Assembly: GCF_944387675.1 (NCBI RefSeq)
Contig: NZ_CALXFV010000004.1
Span: forward strand, 1 to 44,381
From: an uncultured Flavonifractor sp.
GTDB lineage: Bacteria; Bacillota; Clostridia; Oscillospirales; Oscillospiraceae
Reading direction: 5' to 3'
Length of the DNA stretch: 44,381 bases
Part shown: one piece after another, positions 8,275 through 16,251 of the stretch
How the letters are laid out: each line of letters starts with the position of its first letter
How positions within the stretch are numbered: the stretch's first letter is position 1
Position numbers and translations under genes: made by a program
The notes under the pieces: model-generated
Databases searched by the model: none
Told to the model about the DNA's origin: nothing
The model's input: the letters and a program-made list of their open reading frames with translations, nothing else

Positions 8275-10003
8275 GCTCCTCCCCTCCTTTCATCTGGGAC
8301 GTATAGATCTCCTGGTAAATGGGATCGGAGGCCAGCAGCTGGGCATGGGTGCCGGCGGCGTGGATTCTGCCATCCTCCAGAATCACAATAAGGTCGGTGT
8401 TGATCACCGAGGTCACCCGCTGAGCGATAATCAGCTTGGTCACCCCGGTGAGCTCGGCCAGGGCGGCCCGAATTCCAGCCTCGGTGGCGGTATCCACGGC
8501 GGAGGTGGAGTCGTCAAAAATCAGGATCTTGGGCCGCTTCAGCAGGGCGCGGGCAATACACAGCCGCTGCTTCTGGCCGCCGGAGACGTTGACGCCTCCC
8601 TGACCCAGATCCGTGTCCAGGCCGTGGGGCATGCTGCGCAGGAACTCCTCTGCCCGGGCCGCCCGGCAGGCCGCCCACAGGGTCTCATCATCGGCGCCGG
8701 GGGCGCCCCACTGAAGGTTTTCCCGCACGGTACCGGAGAAAAGCTCGTTTTTTTGGAGCACAATGGACACCGCGTCCCGCAGGACGGTGAGATCGTAATC
8801 CCGCACATCCACGCCCCCCACCTTCACGGTACCCTCCGTGGCGTCGTACAGCCGGGGGATGAGCTGTACCAGGGTGGTCTTGGCCGAACCGGTCCCCCCC
8901 AGAATACCCACCGTCATCCCCGAGCGGATATGCAGCTCCACTCCGGCCAGGGCGTACTCCCGGGCGTCGGCATGGTACTTGAAGGACACAGTTTCAAAGT
9001 CCACGCTGCCGTCGGCCACCTCTTCCACCGGACGGGCCGGAGCGGTCAGGGCGGGTTTTTCCTCCAGCACCTCCACAATGCGGTGGGCGCTGGCCAGAGA
9101 CCGGGTAAGCAGGAGGAACACATTGGAAATCATCATCAGGGAGTTCATCACCTGGAGCACATAGCTGAGAAATCCGGTGAGTTCCCCCACCAGCAGCTCG
9201 CCCCGGAGGATCATGCCCCCGCCGAACCAGAAGATGAGCACCACACTGGTGTACATCACCAGCTGGAAGGCGGGCAGGTTGAGTACCGCGAAGTGGAAGG
9301 TCCGCTGGCTGGCGGACAGCAGTTCTCCGTTCACCGTGCGGAATTTCTCCTCCTCGTACTCCCCACGGACAAAAGCCTTCACCGCCCGAATGGCGGTCAG
9401 CCCCTCCTGTACCACATTGTTCAGGCCGTCCACCGCCTTCTGGAGGCGGCCGTACATGGGGGCCACCTGCCGCACCACCAGCAGCAGAATCACCGCCAGC
9501 ACGGGGGCGCACACCACAAACACCAGCGCCAGCCGGGGATTCATCCAGAAGGACAGGCCCAGGCCCATGGCCAGCATCACCGGACTGCGCACCAGGGGCC
9601 GCAGGCCGCCGTTGACGGCGTTTTGCAGCACCGTCACGTCGGTGGTCATCCGGGTAACCAGGGAGGCCGTCTCAAACCGGTCCAGGTTGGAAAAGGCATA
9701 CTCCTGCACCCGTTCAAATTCCGCCTGGCGCACCTGGGCGCCCCAGCCGTAGGACGCCCGGGCGGCAAACCGGGCGTACAGCAGGCCGGTTACCAGGGCC
9801 AGCAGGGCGCAGATCCCCATCTGCACGCCCTTATATACGATGTACGCCACATCCTCCCGGGCCACCCCTACGTCGATGAGGTCGGCCATAAACACCGGAA
9901 TGGTCAGTTCGAACACCGTCTCCACCAGCACCAGCAGTCCGCCGATGAGCAGATCCCTCCGATAGGGTCCCAGATAGCGGAACAGGCACCTCAAATCCCT
10001 CAT
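8240..10003 (-). CDS. ABC exporter half-transporter, first subunit (degenerate NBD)
   Basis: 587-residue partner of the downstream exporter subunit: membrane domain about 15-300, ATPase about 325-575. Two motifs depart from consensus. Walker A reads GGTGSAKTT near residue 368 (Ala where the last Gly is usual), and Walker B reads ILIFDDSTSAVD near 495 with Asp in place of the catalytic Glu. The signature VSGGQKQR is intact. Such asymmetry is known in heterodimeric exporters, where one ATP site is slow or non-hydrolytic. Its start overlaps the MarR stop by four bases (ATGA). Function is inferred as export of a toxic compound; the substrate is unknown. Confidence 0.92.
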   Translation of the reverse strand: MRDLRCLFRYLGPYRRDLLIGGLLVLVETVFELTIPVFMADLIDVGVAREDVAYIVYKGVQMGICALLALVTGLLYARFAARASYGWGAQVRQAEFERVQEYAFSNLDRFETASLVTRMTTDVTVLQNAVNGGLRPLVRSPVMLAMGLGLSFWMNPRLALVFVVCAPVLAVILLLVVRQVAPMYGRLQKAVDGLNNVVQEGLTAIRAVKAFVRGEYEEEKFRTVNGELLSASQRTFHFAVLNLPAFQLVMYTSVVLIFWFGGGMILRGELLVGELTGFLSYVLQVMNSLMMISNVFLLLTRSLASAHRIVEVLEEKPALTAPARPVEEVADGSVDFETVSFKYHADAREYALAGVELHIRSGMTVGILGGTGSAKTTLVQLIPRLYDATEGTVKVGGVDVRDYDLTVLRDAVSIVLQKNELFSGTVRENLQWGAPGADDETLWAACRAARAEEFLRSMPHGLDTDLGQGGVNVSGGQKQRLCIARALLKRPKILIFDDSTSAVDTATEAGIRAALAELTGVTKLIIAQRVTSVINTDLIVILEDGRIHAAGTHAQLLASDPIYQEIYTSQMKGGEEHGGPTAQCQEA

Positions 10004-10434
10004 ACTCCGGCCTCCCCTTCTCCCTTGAGGTTGCGGTAGGCCCGGAGCAGATACTGGGCAAACTGCGCCCGCTCCTCCGGGGAAAAGCCGGCAAGCATCT
10101 TCTCCTCCATTTCGCCGCAGAAGCCCTGCCAGCGCTCATAGACCGCCCGGCCCCGGTCCGTCGCCACAATCCGCTCACACCGGCGGTTGTCCGCGTCCGC
10201 CTGACGGCGCACAAAGCCCCCCTTCTCCATGGAGTCCAGCATCCGGGACACCGCCGCCGGATCAATCTCGCAGTAGTCCGCCAGCTGCCGCTGCCGGCTG
10301 GCCCCGTTCTGGATCAGGTAATTGAGCACCTTGGGCTGACCCGACCCCAGCCCCAGCTCCCCCAGATGGGGCCGCAGGGCGTTGCGCTGGGCGTGAAAGG
10401 CCCGGTAGAGCAGCATGTGAAAGGTGCGCTCCAT
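10000..10434 (-). CDS. MarR-family transcriptional regulator of the exporter operon
   Basis: 144-residue winged-helix repressor-type protein. The recognition region (RQRQLADYCEIDPAAVSRML, about 48-67) and the wing (RRQADADNRRCERIVAT) are typical MarR. It is the first gene of a three-gene minus-strand operon with the two exporter subunits and overlaps the next gene by ATGA. Two inverted repeats lie between its promoter and start codon, so autorepression relieved by a ligand is the natural model. Ribosome site AAAGGAGGCGAGGGA precedes the ATG. Confidence 0.93.
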   Translation of the reverse strand: MERTFHMLLYRAFHAQRNALRPHLGELGLGSGQPKVLNYLIQNGASRQRQLADYCEIDPAAVSRMLDSMEKGGFVRRQADADNRRCERIVATDRGRAVYERWQGFCGEMEEKMLAGFSPEERAQFAQYLLRAYRNLKGEGEAGV

Positions 10435-10447
10435 TCCCTCGCCTCCT

Positions 10448-10501
10448 TTGATATATCAACAATTGACACGTCAATTATATCCATTTCCCCTCCCTTGTCA
10501 A
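10448..10501 (-). promoter_or_regulatory. Promoter and MarR-type operators of the exporter operon
   Basis: On the minus strand: TTGACA (10496-10501), 16-base spacer, TATAAT (10474-10479). An inverted repeat AATTGAC-ac-GTCAATT (10461-10476) overlaps the -10. A perfect 12-bp palindrome TTGATATATCAA (10448-10459) sits near the transcription start, just before the ribosome site. Both are good candidate binding sites for the MarR protein encoded next. Confidence 0.8.
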
Positions 10502-10529
10502 GTGCTTTCCCGACCCGCAGCTTTTCCCC

Positions 10530-10558
10530 TTGCAAGCGGAGGCGGAACGTGGGATAAT
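10530..10558 (+). promoter_or_regulatory. Promoter of fbp
   Basis: TTGCAA (10530-10535), 17-base spacer, GATAAT (10553-10558). The start codon follows at 10603 after AAAAAAGGAGG. It is divergent from the MarR-exporter promoter, with the two -35 elements about 30 bases apart. Confidence 0.7.
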
Positions 10559-10602
10559 GGGAAAAGATAAACTGCACAGGATAAAAAAGGAGGTCCCCCG
10601 CC

Positions 10603-12594
10603 ATGGAGTCCACCAAGGCCTATCGCCCGGAAAACCTGCACTACTTAAAAATGCTGGCCCGCCAGTATCCCAACGTACAGGCCGCCAGCACCGAGATCAT
10701 CAACCTCCAGGCCATCCGCAATCTGCCCAAAGGCACGGAGCACTTCATCTCCGACGTCCACGGGGAGTATGAGGCCTTCCTCCACATCCTCAACTCCGCC
10801 TCCGGCGTGGTGCGGGAGAAGCTGGACACGCTGTTTGCCACCACTGTCTCCAAATCCGATCTGGACCAGCTGGCCACCCTGATCTACTACCCCCAGGAGA
10901 AACTGGAGGAGATCGAGCGGGAGACCGCCGACATGCGGGAGTGGTACCGCATCACCTTTCACCGGCTCATTGAGATATGCCGACTGGTCAGCTCCAAATA
11001 CACCCGCTCCAAGGTCCGCAAGGCCATGCCCCCGGAATACGCCTACATCATCGACGAAATGATTCACACCCACTATGAGGACAAGGACAAGCGGGACTAT
11101 TACGAGAACATCATCTCCACCATCATTGACATTGACCGGGCCTCCAATTTCCTCACCCAGCTGTGTGAGCTTATCAAGCGTCTGGCGGTGGATCACCTCC
11201 ATCTGGTGGGGGATATCTTTGACCGGGGACCCCGGGCAGACATCATTCTGGACTCCCTGATGGAATACCACAGCGTAGACATTCAGTGGGGCAACCACGA
11301 CGTGCTGTGGATGGGGGCGGCCTCCGGTTCCCGCACTCTGGTGGCCACGGTGCTGGCCAACTCCCTGCGGTACAACAACCTGGAGGTCATTGAGACCGGC
11401 TACGGCATCTCCCTGCGGCCCCTGTCGGTGTTTGCCAACGAGGTGTACAAGGACTGCGACACCCACTGCTTTGAGGTGAAGCTCACCAATGAGGACGCCG
11501 CCCACTACACCGAGAAGGACAAGCTGCTCTCCGCACGGATGCACAAGGCCATCACCGTCATCCTCTTCAAACTGGAGGGGCAGAAAATCCTCCGCAACCC
11601 CTGCTTCAACATGTCCGACCGGCTGCTGCTGGACAAGATCGACTATGAGAACAAGTGCATCACCATCGGGGAGAAGACCTATCCCCTGGAGGACACCGAC
11701 TTCCCCACCGTGGACCCCAGGGACCCCTATACCCTGACCGAGGAGGAGAGCGCCCTCATCAATCAGCTCACCGCCTCCTTCCTTCACAGTGAAAAACTCC
11801 AGCGCCACGTCCGCTTCCTCTACTCCAAGGGAAGCCTGTACAAAATCTACAACGGCAACCTGCTCTTCCACGGCTGCATCCCCATGGCGGAGGACGGCTC
11901 TCTGCTCAGCTTCTCCATCGGCGGCAAGGAGCTGTCTGGCAAGGCCTTTTTGGACTACGCCGACCTGAACGCCCGCCAGGCCTACTACAACAAGCGCGGG
12001 ACCGAGGAGCGGGAGTTCGGCATGGACTTCCTCTGGTTCCTGTGGGCGGGGCGGAACAGCCCCATCTTCGGCCGGGACCGGATGACCACCTTCGAGCGGC
12101 GGCTCATCGCCGACGAGTCCACCTGGACGGAACCCAAAAACGCCTATTACCAGCTGTACAACGACCCGGCGGTGTGCGAGGCCCTGCTGAAGGAGTTCGG
12201 CCTGGAGGGTCCCCACTGCCACATCATCAACGGCCATGTGCCGGTGAAGTCCAAGAAGGGGGAGAGCCCCATGAAGGCCGGGGGCAAGCTGTTGGTCATC
12301 GACGGCGGGTTCTGCAAGGCCTATCAGAAGACCACCGGCATTGCCGGATATACCCTGATCTACAATTCCGCCTGCTTCCGCCTGGTATCCCATGAACCCT
12401 TCGCCGGCCGGGCCAACGCCATTCGGGAAAATCAGGACATCGCCTCCTCCTCGGTGGTGTTCGAGCGGCTGGAGTCCCGGCTGAAAATTGCCAGCACCGA
12501 TGTGGGCCGCCAGCTCAAGGAACAGATCGACGACCTGACGGCCCTGGTGCAGGCCTTCCGCAGCGGCGAGATTGTGGAGGATCACAAGGACTGA
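10603..12594 (+). CDS. fbp: Fructose-1,6-bisphosphatase class III
   Basis: 663-residue gluconeogenic enzyme removing the C1 phosphate of fructose 1,6-bisphosphate. This is the large Firmicutes-type FBPase, unrelated to the class I/II enzymes. It has calcineurin-like metallophosphatase motifs: ISDVHGEYEAF near residue 50, GDIFDRGPRAD near 203, WGNHDVLW near 229, and NGHVPVK near 542. The length fits the family (about 640-670). The ATG has a strong ribosome site. It is a single-gene unit with its own promoter and terminator. Confidence 0.96.
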   Translation: MESTKAYRPENLHYLKMLARQYPNVQAASTEIINLQAIRNLPKGTEHFISDVHGEYEAFLHILNSASGVVREKLDTLFATTVSKSDLDQLATLIYYPQEKLEEIERETADMREWYRITFHRLIEICRLVSSKYTRSKVRKAMPPEYAYIIDEMIHTHYEDKDKRDYYENIISTIIDIDRASNFLTQLCELIKRLAVDHLHLVGDIFDRGPRADIILDSLMEYHSVDIQWGNHDVLWMGAASGSRTLVATVLANSLRYNNLEVIETGYGISLRPLSVFANEVYKDCDTHCFEVKLTNEDAAHYTEKDKLLSARMHKAITVILFKLEGQKILRNPCFNMSDRLLLDKIDYENKCITIGEKTYPLEDTDFPTVDPRDPYTLTEEESALINQLTASFLHSEKLQRHVRFLYSKGSLYKIYNGNLLFHGCIPMAEDGSLLSFSIGGKELSGKAFLDYADLNARQAYYNKRGTEEREFGMDFLWFLWAGRNSPIFGRDRMTTFERRLIADESTWTEPKNAYYQLYNDPAVCEALLKEFGLEGPHCHIINGHVPVKSKKGESPMKAGGKLLVIDGGFCKAYQKTTGIAGYTLIYNSACFRLVSHEPFAGRANAIRENQDIASSSVVFERLESRLKIASTDVGRQLKEQIDDLTALVQAFRSGEIVEDHKD

Positions 12595-12599
12595 AACGC

Positions 12600-12635
12600 G
12601 CCGGGACCCCGCGGTATGCGGGGTCCCGGCTTTCT
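12600..12635 (+). terminator. Terminator of fbp
   Basis: CCGGGACCCCGC (12601-12612) pairs perfectly with GCGGGGTCCCGG (12618-12629) around a 5-base loop and is followed by CTTTCT. It lies just beyond the fbp stop and before the convergent ZIP gene stop at 12646. Confidence 0.85.
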
Positions 12636-12645
12636 GTTGGGTAGG

Positions 12646-13434
12646 TCAGCCCAGAGCGGAGTCCAGGGCCATCATCACGGTAAAGCCCAGAGCAAAGGTA
12701 AGTACCCCCACGTTGGAGTGGGGCGGCTCCGACATCTCGGGAATCAGCTCCTCCACCACCACGTAGAGCATCGCCCCGGCGGCAAAGCTGAGCAGAACAG
12801 GCAGCGCCGGCACCAGCAGGCTCGCACCCCACAGGGTCAGAACCGCGGCCACAGGCTCCACCACCCCGGACAGCACGCCCCACAGCAGAGCCTTCCCGCG
12901 ACGCATGCCCTCCGCCCGCAGGGGCAGAGAAATAATGGCCCCTTCCGGGAAATTCTGGATGGCAATGCCGGCGGCCAATACCAGCGCCCCGCCAAAGGTA
13001 ACGGCAGTCTCGCCGGAGAGCCAGCCGGCAAACACCACCCCCACCGCCATCCCCTCCGGAATGTTGTGGATGGTCACTGCCAGCACCAGCATGGTGGTTC
13101 GGGCCAGGCAGCTTCTGGGTCCCTCCGCCTCCTGACTGCCCAGATGGAGGTGTGGTATCGCGTGGTCCAGCAGCAGCAGGAAGAGCACCCCCGCCCACAC
13201 TCCTCCGGCGGCGGGGAGAAAGGCCCACCGGCCCAAATGCTCCGACTGGCCGATGGCGGGGAGCAGCAGACTCCACACCGAGGCCGCCGTCATCACCCCC
13301 GCTGCAAAGCCGGTGAGTCCCCGCTGCACCTCCCGCCGCAGTCCACCCCGCATCAGCATCACGGTGGCCGCCCCCAGGCTGGTTCCCACCAGCGGGAGCA
13401 TCAGCCCTGCAAATACAACCCAATCAACTGTCAT
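12646..13434 (-). CDS. ZIP-family metal transporter
   Basis: 262-residue membrane protein with about eight hydrophobic segments. The two metal-binding helix signatures of the ZIP family are present: HNIPEG near residue 123 and QNFPEG near 160. A short His-containing loop (DHAIPHLHLG) near 90-100 may also bind metal. The family moves Zn2+, and sometimes Fe2+ or Mn2+, into the cytosol; ZupT and GufA are the nearest described groups. The start ATG is preceded by GAGGTGAT. A 5-bp inverted repeat upstream might be a metalloregulator site. Monocistronic between a terminator on one side and the fbp terminator on the other. Metal specificity cannot be assigned. Confidence 0.9.
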   Translation of the reverse strand: MTVDWVVFAGLMLPLVGTSLGAATVMLMRGGLRREVQRGLTGFAAGVMTAASVWSLLLPAIGQSEHLGRWAFLPAAGGVWAGVLFLLLLDHAIPHLHLGSQEAEGPRSCLARTTMLVLAVTIHNIPEGMAVGVVFAGWLSGETAVTFGGALVLAAGIAIQNFPEGAIISLPLRAEGMRRGKALLWGVLSGVVEPVAAVLTLWGASLLVPALPVLLSFAAGAMLYVVVEELIPEMSEPPHSNVGVLTFALGFTVMMALDSALG

Positions 13435-13456
13435 CCGATCACCTCTATATCAAAAA

Positions 13457-13470
13457 TTAGTTTTTACTAA
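13457..13470. promoter_or_regulatory. Inverted repeat upstream of the ZIP gene
   Basis: TTAGT-tttt-ACTAA (13457-13470) sits 22 bases before the start codon of the ZIP gene, in an AT-rich patch that should hold its promoter. It could be an operator for a metal-sensing repressor, but it matches no consensus I can name and the arms are short. Confidence 0.3.
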
Positions 13471-13478
13471 CCGATGTG

Positions 13479-13516
13479 GAAAAGCCGCGCCCGGCCCCTA
13501 TGGGTCGGGCGCGGCT
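13479..13516 (-). terminator. Terminator of the MarR-YczE operon
   Basis: Fifteen-base arms (13483-13497 with 13502-13516) pair with one G-T step around a 4-base loop. On the minus strand the stem is followed by TTTTCC. It is placed between the YczE-like gene stop (13523) and the ZIP gene start. Confidence 0.8.
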
Positions 13517-13522
13517 CTTATT

Positions 13523-14203
13523 CTACCGTGTCCTCTGGGGGATGTCAACCGTGGAGCGGCCCTTCAGCAGAATCTGGATATCGCCGCCCACTTGCTGATT
13601 GACAGCGCGGGCAATGGCACCCACCAGCAGGGCGGAGACAAAGGTACCCTCCCGCACGCCGGTCAGCCGCTGATAGAGAATCAGGCCCAGCACCGCCGCC
13701 GTGGCCGCCATGGTCACATCCACCGCCACCTTGGTCTTGCCGAAATCGGTATGCCAGGTGGTGGAAATGGCCTTTACCGTACACTCTCCGGGCAACATAA
13801 CCACATCGGCCGCCATTTCCATAAATACACCAAGGCCCAGCACCAGACAGCCCACCAGCAGAAGAGCCGCCTTGGCGGGATAGCTTTGGGGAGAGAGAAA
13901 ACCCAGCATGGCCATAGACAGGTCAATGAAATAGGAAAAGCCCAGGGACACCGGAATCTGGAGCCAGAAGGCCTTTGGAAACCGCCTCCGGAGAATGACC
14001 AGCTGAAGCACAATGAGCAGCAGGCTGTAATACAGTGTAAACATCCCCAGCGTGGGGGCAAAACCGATGCTCAACGTATAGGGAATACTGGAAATGGGAG
14101 AGGTTCCCAGATCCCCCTTGGTGATGAGGGCAATACCCAGGGAGTTGACAAACAGCCCCGCAATAAAAAAGACATACCGGCGGACCAGTTCGCGTCTACT
14201 CAT
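13523..14203 (-). CDS. YczE/YyaS/YitT-type integral membrane protein
   Basis: 226-residue protein with about five or six hydrophobic segments. It opens with the family-typical pattern RYVFFIAGLFVNSLGIALITKG followed shortly by LGTSPISSIPYTLS. The C-terminal part contains LPGECTVKAIS and a final basic tail. Proteins of this group are widespread in Firmicutes and poorly characterised. The start overlaps the stop of the MarR gene by four bases (ATGA), so the two are translated together and the regulator probably controls it. A transport or export role is a guess from topology and context only. Confidence 0.82.
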   Translation of the reverse strand: MSRRELVRRYVFFIAGLFVNSLGIALITKGDLGTSPISSIPYTLSIGFAPTLGMFTLYYSLLLIVLQLVILRRRFPKAFWLQIPVSLGFSYFIDLSMAMLGFLSPQSYPAKAALLLVGCLVLGLGVFMEMAADVVMLPGECTVKAISTTWHTDFGKTKVAVDVTMAATAAVLGLILYQRLTGVREGTFVSALLVGAIARAVNQQVGGDIQILLKGRSTVDIPQRTR

Positions 14204-14634
14204 TGCAAAACCTCCTGGTTCTCCGCCAGAATAAGGCAGACTTGCAGCAGGCCCGCCGACAGGGCGGCGCCCTGCTCCGGCGTCATGGAACGGAGTACCT
14301 CTCCCTCCAGCCGCTCCAATGTGGAACGGACCAGCCTTTGCTTTTCCCAGCCCTCCGCCGTCAGATAGACATGCAGCGACCGCCGGTCTCCGTCCCGGCT
14401 GCGCCGTTCGATCAGGCCCTTCTCCTCCATCCGCCCCAGCAGACCGGTGAGGGTGGCCGGGTCAATCTGGCACCCGGCGGCAATGTGCTTCTGCATGCTG
14501 CCGTCGTGGAGTCCCAGATAGTCCAGCACCTTGGGCTGGCCCGCCGTCAGCCCTGCTGCGCTCAATTCCCCCATCACCGCCCGCTGAAACAGCCCCTGGG
14601 CGGCCATCAGGAGATAATGAAAACTTTGATCCAT
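14200..14634 (-). CDS. MarR-family transcriptional regulator
   Basis: 144-residue winged-helix protein of the same length and build as the other MarR in this window, with recognition region MQKHIAAGCQIDPATLTGLL (about 47-66) and wing RRSRDGDRRSLHVYLT. It heads a two-gene unit with a membrane protein. The promoter region carries two operator-like palindromes inside a longer one, pointing to autoregulation. It begins 79 bases after the last nik-type gene with no terminator between, so transcripts of the lar-nik operon may run into it. Confidence 0.92.
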   Translation of the reverse strand: MDQSFHYLLMAAQGLFQRAVMGELSAAGLTAGQPKVLDYLGLHDGSMQKHIAAGCQIDPATLTGLLGRMEEKGLIERRSRDGDRRSLHVYLTAEGWEKQRLVRSTLERLEGEVLRSMTPEQGAALSAGLLQVCLILAENQEVLQ

Positions 14635-14646
14635 GGTTGCCTCCGC

Positions 14647-14707
14647 ATATAATTTGTATACAAACAGTTTGTAATCAAATTATATACAGAGATTTCATCT
14701 TTGTCAA
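14647..14707 (-). promoter_or_regulatory. Promoter and nested palindromic operator of the MarR-YczE operon
   Basis: Minus strand: TTGACA (14702-14707), 17-base spacer, TATAAT (14679-14684). The perfect palindrome TTTGTATACAAA (14653-14664) and the imperfect TTTG-taat-CAAA (14668-14679) lie inside a 39-bp dyad whose outer arms are ATATAATTTG (14647-14656) and CAAATTATAT (14676-14685). The -10 lies in one outer arm, so a bound repressor dimer pair would block RNA polymerase. Confidence 0.82.
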
Positions 14708-14713
14708 TCCCCC

Positions 14714-15310
14714 TCACAAAGTCTGGACGCGGGTGCACAGCCGCTGCAGCAGGGAGGAATCATGGCTGACGATGAGTAGACCCAATCTGCGGCCCTCCGC
14801 CTGCTCCAGCAGCAGCTTCCAGATCTGGGCCTGGGTGATGGGGTCCAGCATGGCGGTCATCTCATCGCACAGCAGGTACCGCACCCCCGGCGTCAGCGCC
14901 CGGGCGATGCAGAAGCGCTGGAGTTCTCCTCCGGAGAGTTCGGCGGGGTAGCGGTCCAGCCAGCCGGGCTGGATGTGCAGGGCCTCCAGCAGGCCCGCCT
15001 CCACCCCTCCAGCCTCGGACAGGGTATCCCGCAGCCTGAGCAGCGGGTCCACCGCCGTCTCCGGGTGCTGCCAGATCATCTGCACCGGACACAGCCCCCG
15101 CCAGCGTCCCAGCGGGCGGCCGTCCAGCAGCACCTCCCCCCTGTCCGGCCGCTCGTAGCCGGCCAGGAGCCTGCACAGGGTGGTCTTGCCCCGTCCGCTG
15201 GCGCCGGTCAGCCCCACCCGCTCCCCCGGCTCCAAGGTCAGGGACAGCTTTTCCAGCACCCGCCCTTGTCTGCGGTAGGCAAAGGACAGATTCTTTCCTT
15301 CCAGACTCAC
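14714..15310 (-). CDS. Nik/Dpp-type ABC importer ATP-binding protein (second ATPase)
   Basis: 198-residue ATPase, a bare nucleotide-binding domain shorter than typical NikE/DppF (about 250-330) because the C-terminal extension is missing. All core motifs are present: Walker A GASGRGKTT near residue 36, signature LSGGELQRFCIARAL near 125, Walker B RYLLCDEMTAMLD, and switch His in LLIVSHD. GTG start overlaps the upstream ATPase stop as GTGA. Last gene of the lar-nik operon. It presumably pairs with the upstream ATPase to drive import through the two permeases. Nickel is inferred from the larEBC genes ahead; an oligopeptide substrate remains possible. Confidence 0.88.
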   Translation of the reverse strand: MSLEGKNLSFAYRRQGRVLEKLSLTLEPGERVGLTGASGRGKTTLCRLLAGYERPDRGEVLLDGRPLGRWRGLCPVQMIWQHPETAVDPLLRLRDTLSEAGGVEAGLLEALHIQPGWLDRYPAELSGGELQRFCIARALTPGVRYLLCDEMTAMLDPITQAQIWKLLLEQAEGRRLGLLIVSHDSSLLQRLCTRVQTL

Positions 15311-16239
15311 GGCGTCTTCCCTCCCTCCGGGTGCAGGCAGCGGACCCGGCCTCCCGCCGCCTCAATCAAGGGGATGTCCCCGGCGCAATCCGCCGCCCGG
15401 CGGGGACAGCGGGGAGCAAAGGGGCAGCCCGGCCCCTCCTCCCCCGGCCCGGGCTGGGTACCGGAAATGGGAGTGAACCCGTTGCCGGGCAAGGCGTTCC
15501 ACAGGGCCTGAGTGTAGGGGTGGCGCAGCCGGCCCGCCGGAAAGTCGGCGGCAAAGGCCTCCTCCACTGTCTCCCCGGCGTAAAACACCGCCACCCGGTG
15601 GGCGATGGTGAGGGCCAGCTCCAAATCGTGGGTGATAAGCAGCACCCCCGCCCCCTCCTGAGCCAGCTCCCGGAAGTGGCCCAGAATGCGCCCGGCTGCC
15701 CTGGCGTCCAGACCGGGAGTGGGCTCGTCAGCGATGAGCAGCTTTGGGGCCTGGAGGGCCGCGGAGGCGATAAGCACCCGCCGGGCCATACCGCCGGACA
15801 GCTCAAAGGGATAGCGCTCCTCGGTCTCCCGGCCCAGGCCGTACCGCTCCAGCACCGCCCGGCTCTCCGCCCTGGCCCCGGCGTCCCGCCGGCCCCGCCG
15901 GAGCTGGGGACCCACCTGCATCAGCGGGTCCAGATAGGTTACGCCTTGGGGAACCAGGGCAATCTCCCGGCCCCGGAGTCTCGCCGCCCGTTGGGGCGTG
16001 AGGGGCTGACCCTGATAGATCAGCTCTCCCTCCATCTGGCTGTTGTAGGGCAGGATGCCCAGGATGCCGTGGGCCAGCAAGCTCTTGCCCGAGCCGCTGG
16101 ACCCCACCACCGCCACCACCTCTCCGGCGGTCACGGTGAGGGAGAGCCGGCGGATCACCGGCAGCACCCGGCGGCGGGTGCCGCCCTGATACTGGGTAAA
16201 GGAAATTGACAGGTCCCTGACCTCCAAAACAGGCTGCAT
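15307..16239 (-). CDS. Nik/Dpp-type ABC importer ATP-binding protein (first ATPase)
   Basis: 310-residue ATPase of the peptide/nickel importer family. Walker A GSSGSGKS is near residue 46, signature LSGGMARRVLIASAAL near 163, and Walker B LLIADEPTPGLD near 188. The C-terminal tail has the Opp/Dpp-family Cys motif CPFAPRCPRRAADC near 275. The ATG at 16239 was preferred because AGGAGGG sits seven bases upstream; a GTG one codon earlier is possible. Nine to twelve bases separate it from the permease gene upstream. Substrate inferred as nickel from the operon. Confidence 0.9.
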   Translation of the reverse strand: MQPVLEVRDLSISFTQYQGGTRRRVLPVIRRLSLTVTAGEVVAVVGSSGSGKSLLAHGILGILPYNSQMEGELIYQGQPLTPQRAARLRGREIALVPQGVTYLDPLMQVGPQLRRGRRDAGARAESRAVLERYGLGRETEERYPFELSGGMARRVLIASAALQAPKLLIADEPTPGLDARAAGRILGHFRELAQEGAGVLLITHDLELALTIAHRVAVFYAGETVEEAFAADFPAGRLRHPYTQALWNALPGNGFTPISGTQPGPGEEGPGCPFAPRCPRRAADCAGDIPLIEAAGGRVRCLHPEGGKTP

Positions 16240-16251
16240 CACACTTCCCTC

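Noticed and set aside
10645..12585. A 646-codon minus-strand frame opposite fbp
   Set aside because: Exact antisense overlap of a well-supported gene; Val/Gly/Leu-rich with no motif.
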